64,000 nucleotides of DNA, from contig NZ_ALKG01000101.1 of the NCBI RefSeq assembly GCF_000286455.1, positions 17,119 through 81,118 of the forward strand, read 5' to 3'. Made by a program: the position numbers and the translations under genes. A model generated the notes under the pieces. It was not told where the DNA came from. It was given only the letters and a program-made list of their open reading frames with translations, and searched no databases. This stretch comes from Selenomonas sp. FOBRC6. GTDB lineage: Bacteria; Bacillota; Negativicutes; Selenomonadales; Selenomonadaceae. Shown here piece by piece: positions 59,870 through 64,000 of the stretch (its first letter is position 1; each line of letters opens with the position of its first letter).

Positions 59870-60832
59870 ATGGACGTACAGCTCAAAATCCATCGCTTCG
59901 TCGAGGGGAAATCGTGGGCGGACAACTTCACGGTGCCCGTCACCACGGGTCTGACCGTCCTCGGCGCGCTGACCTACATCAAGGAGAAGCTCGATCCGAC
60001 GCTCTCCTTCACCTGTTCCTGTCGCTCGAGTATCTGCGGCGCGTGCGCTGTCCGCGTCAACGGCAACGCCGAACTCTCCTGCGAGGTGCTCGTCAGCGAT
60101 CTCATGGCGCGCTATCAGACGGAGGAGCTGACGATTGCGCCGCTCGGCAACTTCCGCGTGATCCGCGACCTCATCGTCGACTGGGATCCGAAATATGCGC
60201 GAATCAAGAAGGTAAAGCCCGTCCTGCATCCAAAGGACGAATTCACGCCCGAGACCGGCTGTCTGCAATCCCCCGCCGATTTCAACAAGTACAAGAAATA
60301 TGCGGGCTGCATTCTCTGCGGTTCCTGCGTATCGGAGTGCAACAAGAACACGCTGAATCTGGATGACTTCCTCGACCCGTTCATCTTTGTGCGCGCGGAA
60401 AAGCTCGTTGCCGACTCGCGCAGCAAGAGCCCCGAGGAGCATCTGAAGGCAGTCATCGACGCTGGACTTTGGCGCTGCTTCAACTGTCAGGAGTGCACGG
60501 CAAAATGCCCGAAGGGGCTCGATCCTGCGGGTGCAATCGAAAAACTCAAGGAGGAGACGTTCAAGCATCGTCTCGATGACAACGTCGGCGCGCGCCATGC
60601 AAAGGCGATCTACGACGACATCTCCGAATCCGGCACCCTCGACGAGTCGAAGCTCAACATCAAGTCCGAGGGCTATATCATGTCTGCCATGCGTCTGCCG
60701 ATGGCGCTGCGCCTCATGAACACGGGCAAGATGGATCCGCTCGCAAGCCATCCCGTCAACCCTGAGATCAAGACCATTGCCGCAATCGTGAAGGCGGCAG
60801 AAAAGGCCGATAAGGAGGAGGCATCGTCATGA
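59870..60832 (+). CDS. mfrB: Fumarate reductase iron-sulfur subunit (MfrB/SdhB type)
   Basis: 320 aa. [2Fe-2S] motif CSCRSSICGAC (Cys 49, 51, 56, 59), then CILCGSCVSEC and CFNCQECTAKCPKG for the [4Fe-4S] and [3Fe-4S] sites. It carries electrons from the quinol-side subunit to MfrA. No signal peptide, so it would be co-exported with MfrA. AAAGGAAGTATTGAT precedes the ATG. Longer than usual by a helical C-terminal tail of about 80 residues. Confidence 0.92.
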   Translation: MDVQLKIHRFVEGKSWADNFTVPVTTGLTVLGALTYIKEKLDPTLSFTCSCRSSICGACAVRVNGNAELSCEVLVSDLMARYQTEELTIAPLGNFRVIRDLIVDWDPKYARIKKVKPVLHPKDEFTPETGCLQSPADFNKYKKYAGCILCGSCVSECNKNTLNLDDFLDPFIFVRAEKLVADSRSKSPEEHLKAVIDAGLWRCFNCQECTAKCPKGLDPAGAIEKLKEETFKHRLDDNVGARHAKAIYDDISESGTLDESKLNIKSEGYIMSAMRLPMALRLMNTGKMDPLASHPVNPEIKTIAAIVKAAEKADKEEASS

Positions 60833-61698
60833 AGTACGCATTATTTCCAGGCTGCGTCCTCGAGGGAGCGGCTGCCGAGGCATATACCTCGCTCACAAAG
60901 GTCTGTGAAAAGCTCGGCATAGAGATCGAGGAGATTCCGAACTGGACATGCTGCGGCGCATCGCACGCACAGGGTGTGAACGAGCTCGCAGCACTCGCCG
61001 TCAACGCGCGCAACATCTCCATCGCAGAGCACATGGGGCTGCCCATCCTCACCGTCTGCAACACCTGCACGCTGCAGCTGCGCACGGCGAAGCACCGTCT
61101 CGACCACGATCCCGCACTGAAGGAGAAGGTCAATGGTATTTTGAAGGAGGCAGGACATCCCTACGCGTATCAGGGAACGAGCGAGATCACGCATTTCCTC
61201 TGGGTGCTCGACGAACATCCGGAGGTTCTGGACGGCAAGCTCACAGGCGAACTGAAAGGCACGAAGGTCGCCTGCTACTACGGCTGCCACATCCTGCGTC
61301 CCGCGCCCGTCATGGATCACGAGAGCGGAGACTATCCCGAGTCGTTCGAGCGGCTCGTACGCCGTCTCGGCGCGGAGCCTGTCTGGTTTGATGCAGGACG
61401 CAAGTGCTGCGGCTTCCACGCGCAGTTCACGGCGGAGCGCGACGTACTGACCGTTACGGGGCAGATCGCCGCGAGCGCGGATCGCGCGGGGGCAAATTTG
61501 ATTGCAACACCGTGTCCGCTCTGCCAGATGCAGCTTGATATGTATGCCCCCGAGGGACGCGAAGCCGTACGCTCGCAGACCGAGATGCCTGTCCTCCATC
61601 TGCAGCAGCTCGTGGGTCTTGCACTCGGCATGTCGAAGGACGATGTTGGATTTAACCGTCACGTTTCCGCGCGTGAGAAATTGAAAATCGGTGGCTGA
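60829..61698 (+). CDS. mfrE: Fumarate reductase Cys-rich subunit (MfrE/SdhE type, two CCG domains)
   Basis: 289 aa. Two CCG domains: FPGC (Cys9), WTCCGAS and CNTC; then YYGCHI, KCCGFH and CPLC. This is the heterodisulfide-reductase-B-like subunit that takes the place of heme-bearing membrane anchors in E-type complexes and touches the quinol pool. The start is ATGA-coupled to mfrB. Confidence 0.92.
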   Translation: MKYALFPGCVLEGAAAEAYTSLTKVCEKLGIEIEEIPNWTCCGASHAQGVNELAALAVNARNISIAEHMGLPILTVCNTCTLQLRTAKHRLDHDPALKEKVNGILKEAGHPYAYQGTSEITHFLWVLDEHPEVLDGKLTGELKGTKVACYYGCHILRPAPVMDHESGDYPESFERLVRRLGAEPVWFDAGRKCCGFHAQFTAERDVLTVTGQIAASADRAGANLIATPCPLCQMQLDMYAPEGREAVRSQTEMPVLHLQQLVGLALGMSKDDVGFNRHVSAREKLKIGG

Positions 61699-61708
61699 GC
61701 CACTTTTT
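61690..61708 (+). terminator. Short terminator overlapping the mfrE stop codon
   Basis: GGTGGC pairs with GCCACT-type bases around the TGA stop itself (stem GTGGC/GCCAC), then TTTTT. Short stem, so probably leaky. Confidence 0.6.
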
Positions 61709-61710
61709 AG

Positions 61711-61808
61711 GGAACTGTCCGCAAAAGCTCCCAACGCATATGGGTCGGGTACTGCCACAAACGGCGTATGATCTGACGCATAATACGGGAGAATGCGGGC
61801 AGTTTTTC
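61711..61808 (+). ncRNA. Large stem-loop 3' of mfrE, possible RNA element
   Basis: The closing stem AACTGTCCGCA (61713-61723) pairs with TGCGGGCAGTT (61794-61804), with one G-T, and is followed by TTTTC. Inside, CTCCC pairs with GGGAG and there is further partial pairing (ACGCATA with TATG- and GCGTA-type segments). It may be the main terminator of the mfr operon or a 3'-UTR RNA. No ORF. Confidence 0.5.
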
Positions 61809-61841
61809 ATTTTATTTACCTATAATTATAATTTAACAAGT

Positions 61842-61869
61842 TTGAATAGAGGATATTGTCTATTATAAT
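61842..61869 (+). promoter_or_regulatory. Promoter of the DeoR-family regulator
   Basis: -35 TTGAAT (61842-61847), 16-bp spacer, perfect -10 TATAAT (61864-61869). It is enclosed by an A/T-rich inverted repeat (ACCTATA near 61819, TATAGGT near 61874). Confidence 0.65.
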
Positions 61870-61908
61870 AGAATATAGGTAATGAATTCACTCTTATAAA
61901 TTTGCTTC

Positions 61909-61941
61909 AATAGATAAAATTGTCTTGCTATTTTATCTATT
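61909..61941. promoter_or_regulatory. Perfect palindrome, likely operator
   Basis: AATAGATAAAAT (61909-61920), 9-nt spacer, ATTTTATCTATT (61930-61941): a perfect 12-bp inverted repeat, 92 bp before the regulator's ATG and 40 bp downstream of its -10. It suits autorepression. Confidence 0.65.
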
Positions 61942-62032
61942 TTGCTGTACACTGAAAAAAAAGGATAGACGGCTCATTGACCGCAGATATGTGAGCATGG
62001 TCAATTTCATCTGCGTAAAGGGAGTGAATATC

Positions 62033-62800
62033 ATGTTTCTGGAGGAGCGCCAAGAGCTCATCGTCCGCATGGTGGAGCGTGACGGCAAGGTAAAGGTCAA
62101 AGAGCTCAGCGCCAAATTCAAGGTTACCGAGGACTGTATCCGCAAGGATCTGGGCTCGCTCGAACGGCAGGGTCGTCTGAAACGAACCTATGGCGGCGCC
62201 GTGAAACTGACGCAGAGTGTCCACATGATCGAGGTCAGCCGCCATCGTCACATGGATGTCGAGGCGAAGCGCCGCATCGCGCAGGCAGCCGTATCCCTCA
62301 TTCAGGAGAAGGATATGGTCTTCCTCGATGTCTCGACGAGCAATCTCGCGATTGCAGAACTCCTGATGAAGAGCGACCGCGATCTGACGGTTGTGACGAA
62401 CATGGTCGACGTGCTCGGCGTACTCGCACGCAACCCGCGCATCGAGCTGATCTTTGCGGGCGGACAAATCAATCGCGGACGCGATGGATTCTGGGGCGGT
62501 ATGACGCAGGATTTCATCGGCAGGCTCAAACCCGACATCGCCTTCGTGGGTGCGGTCGGCGTGGATGTCAAGGGGAACAGTGTCTCCACCTACGACATCG
62601 ACGACGGGCTGAACAAGGCGCGCATCATCGCGCGCAGCAAGCGTGCCTATGTTCTTGCAGAGGCACGCAAGCTCTCGACGGACGGCAACTATGACTATGC
62701 GCCGCTCAATGCGCTTGCGGGGCTCGTGACAGATACGGAGCCGCCCTCGGACATTCGCGCGGCGGCGGCAGAGCTCGGTGTGGATATCGTGCTGCCGTAA
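62033..62800 (+). CDS. DeoR-family transcriptional regulator
   Basis: 255 aa. The N-terminal helix-turn-helix is in ERQELIVRMVERDGKVKVKELSAKFKVTEDCIRKDLGSLERQGRLKRTYGGAV, split as ERQELIVRMV plus the VTEDCIRKDL recognition helix. The C-terminal sugar-phosphate sensor domain has FLDVSTSNLAIAELL, VTNMVDV and IAFVGAVGVD. AAAGGGAGTGAATATC precedes ATG 62033. No sugar operon is adjacent, so the ligand and targets are unknown; control of its own promoter is likely. Confidence 0.92.
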   Translation: MFLEERQELIVRMVERDGKVKVKELSAKFKVTEDCIRKDLGSLERQGRLKRTYGGAVKLTQSVHMIEVSRHRHMDVEAKRRIAQAAVSLIQEKDMVFLDVSTSNLAIAELLMKSDRDLTVVTNMVDVLGVLARNPRIELIFAGGQINRGRDGFWGGMTQDFIGRLKPDIAFVGAVGVDVKGNSVSTYDIDDGLNKARIIARSKRAYVLAEARKLSTDGNYDYAPLNALAGLVTDTEPPSDIRAAAAELGVDIVLP

Positions 62801-62825
62801 GCATCGTAATTTGTAGTATCGTAAC

Positions 62826-62862
62826 AAAAGCCGGGACGGTCTTGCCGTTCCGGCTTTTTGTG
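62826..62862 (+). terminator. Terminator of the DeoR-family gene
   Basis: AAAAGCCGGGACGG pairs with CCGTTCCGGCTTTT (one G-T) around TCTTG, then T-rich. Confidence 0.9.
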
Positions 62863-62908
62863 GGAAAATATTAGGAGTGTCGCAGACATCAATAAAAGGA
62901 GGTTTTGG

Positions 62909-63796
62909 ATGGACGATCTGCTCGATCACTGTACGCTCTGCCCGCGCCGCTGCGGGGTGAATCGGAATTCAGGTGCGCGTGGCTTCTGCGGCGCGGGCAG
63001 TGCTGTGCGCGTTGCGCGCACGATGCTGCACCGTTGGGAGGAGCCGTGTCTGGTGGGCGCACATGGCGCGGGCGCAGTGTTCTTCGCGCACTGTACGCTG
63101 CGCTGCGTCTACTGCCAGAATCACGCAATCAGTCACGAGGGACGCGGCAGGGAGATAGCCACGGAGGAGCTTGCCGCCGCCTTTCTCTCGCTCGCAGCAG
63201 AGGGCGCGGCAACACTCGATCTTGTGACACCGACACACTACACGCCCCAGATTCTCACAGCACTCACGCTGGCACGAGCGCGCGGGCTAAATCTCCCCAT
63301 CGTCTGGAATACGAGCGGCTATGAGACACGCGAGAATATTGTGCGCCTTGCGGGTGCGGTGGATATCTACCTCCCCGATCTGAAATACGCGAGCGGGGAG
63401 AGCGGTCGGCTCTACTCTGCCGCTCCTGACTACGCACGGGCGGCGTGGGAGGCACTCACGGCGATGGTGGCACAGGTCGGCACAGTTCGTTTTGCGGACG
63501 ACGGACGGCTTCTCAGCGGTGTGCTTGTGCGCCATCTCGTGCTGCCCGGGCACCGCCGCGAGAGCATTGCGCTCGTCGAGCGGCTGTGGGAGGAGTTCGG
63601 CGATGCGATTCAGCTGAGTCTCATGCGGCAGTACACACCGCTCTATCGCGCAGCTGAGTTCCCACCGCTGCATCGGCGGCTCACGACGTTTGAGTATGAG
63701 AGTGTGGTTGCGGCGGCGCGTGAGCTCGGAATGGAGCGCGTCTATGTGCAAGGCGCGGAGGCGGTGGGGGCGCAGTATGTACCGGATTTTGCGTGA
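62909..63796 (+). CDS. PflX-like radical SAM protein (COG1313 type)
   Basis: 295 aa. Extra N-terminal Cys (8, 11, 15 and 27 in CTLCPRRCGVNR and GFCGAG) precede the radical SAM CTLRCVYC (Cys 62, 66, 69). WNTSGYE and the LRQYTPLYRA-like region are typical of this PFL-activase-related group, whose substrate is not established. GGAGGTTTTGG precedes the ATG. Single gene after the DeoR terminator. Confidence 0.87.
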   Translation: MDDLLDHCTLCPRRCGVNRNSGARGFCGAGSAVRVARTMLHRWEEPCLVGAHGAGAVFFAHCTLRCVYCQNHAISHEGRGREIATEELAAAFLSLAAEGAATLDLVTPTHYTPQILTALTLARARGLNLPIVWNTSGYETRENIVRLAGAVDIYLPDLKYASGESGRLYSAAPDYARAAWEALTAMVAQVGTVRFADDGRLLSGVLVRHLVLPGHRRESIALVERLWEEFGDAIQLSLMRQYTPLYRAAEFPPLHRRLTTFEYESVVAAARELGMERVYVQGAEAVGAQYVPDFA

Positions 63797-63907
63797 GTGA
63801 GATGTTTTATGTTTTGACACAGCGGAACAAGCCCCTCAACGCCCCCCCATCATCGCTTGTGCGCTTTCCCGCCTCAGCAAGGGCTATATGTACCGTTGCA
63901 CGGAGCA

Positions 63908-64000
63908 ATGTCCCGTAGCAAACCCTAGTGGAGCAAGCGGAACAAAGGACATGTTCTGCCCCCTGCGGATTTTAACCGTTCAAGCGAAGCGCGTTTGGAA
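63908..64000 (+). repeat. Structured repeat family A, copy 4 (cut by window end)
   Basis: The 5' half of the family A repeat: TGTCCCGTAGCAAACCCTAG, GGAGCAAGCGGAAC, ACATGTTCTGCC, CCTGCGGATTTTAACC, then GTTCAAGCGAAGCGCG. It matches copy 3 up to the cap loop; the 3' arms lie beyond the window. Confidence 0.8.

Overview
This window looks like chromosome of a GC-rich, flagellated, anaerobic diderm Firmicute of the class Negativicutes, most likely Selenomonas or a close relative (Centipeda, Mitsuokella). The Firmicute signs are strong GGAGG ribosome sites, Rex, an MreB/Mbl gene joined to flagellar rod genes, and several TTG starts. The diderm signs are genes for the flagellar L-ring (FlgH) and P-ring (FlgI). 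The metabolic signs are the succinate-to-propionate route, pyruvate formate-lyase and a fumarate reductase. I see no rRNA, tRNA, transposase, phage gene or CRISPR array. The genus is inferred, not shown.

Layout. Bases 1-26527 are read entirely on the minus strand. From the high end this run holds: an unknown 160-aa gene, mreB/mbl and flgF-flgG-flgA-flgH-flgI-flgJ; an AMIN/phosphodiester-glycosidase-like protein; a polyprenyl diphosphate synthase, two tatA genes, tatC, a ubiD-like and a ubiA-like gene (probably late menaquinone synthesis); folD, fhs, valS, folC, an O-antigen ligase-like gene and rex; then a succinate CoA-transferase, the split methylmalonyl-CoA mutase and meaB. Bases 26691-33592 are on the plus strand: an acetyltransferase, nucleoside salvage (deoB, pdp, cdd) running into a CheY/CheX-like pair, an MscS channel, and an anaerobic ribonucleotide reductase locus under NrdR- and DnaA-type sites. 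Bases 33600-42000 are mixed: small enzymes, holA, pflBA and an MFS exporter. Bases 42000-63800 are mostly plus strand: flavodoxin, PTS IIA, ansA, trmO, trxB with two glutaredoxin-like genes, a GntP permease, the livJHMGF amino-acid ABC transporter, and a Tat-exported fumarate reductase of the MfrABE type. Two genes, lysA and apbE, point the other way.

How it fits together. The Tat translocase, the quinone genes and the Tat-signalled fumarate reductase suggest fumarate respiration on the outer face of the inner membrane. Succinate can then be turned into propionate by the CoA-transferase and mutase. Rex, PflBA and trxB/grx form an anaerobic redox theme.

The most unusual content is non-coding. 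There are four copies of a roughly 163-177 bp intergenic repeat that folds into one long multi-stem structure, with paired base changes between copies. There is a second, MITE-like 162-164 bp repeat (two full copies and one 60-bp deletion form), one copy of which supplies the stop codon of a gene. There are two promoter-to-terminator units with no ORF that look like small RNAs. The 94-aa protein beside nrdG appears to be only the glycyl-radical tail of NrdD.
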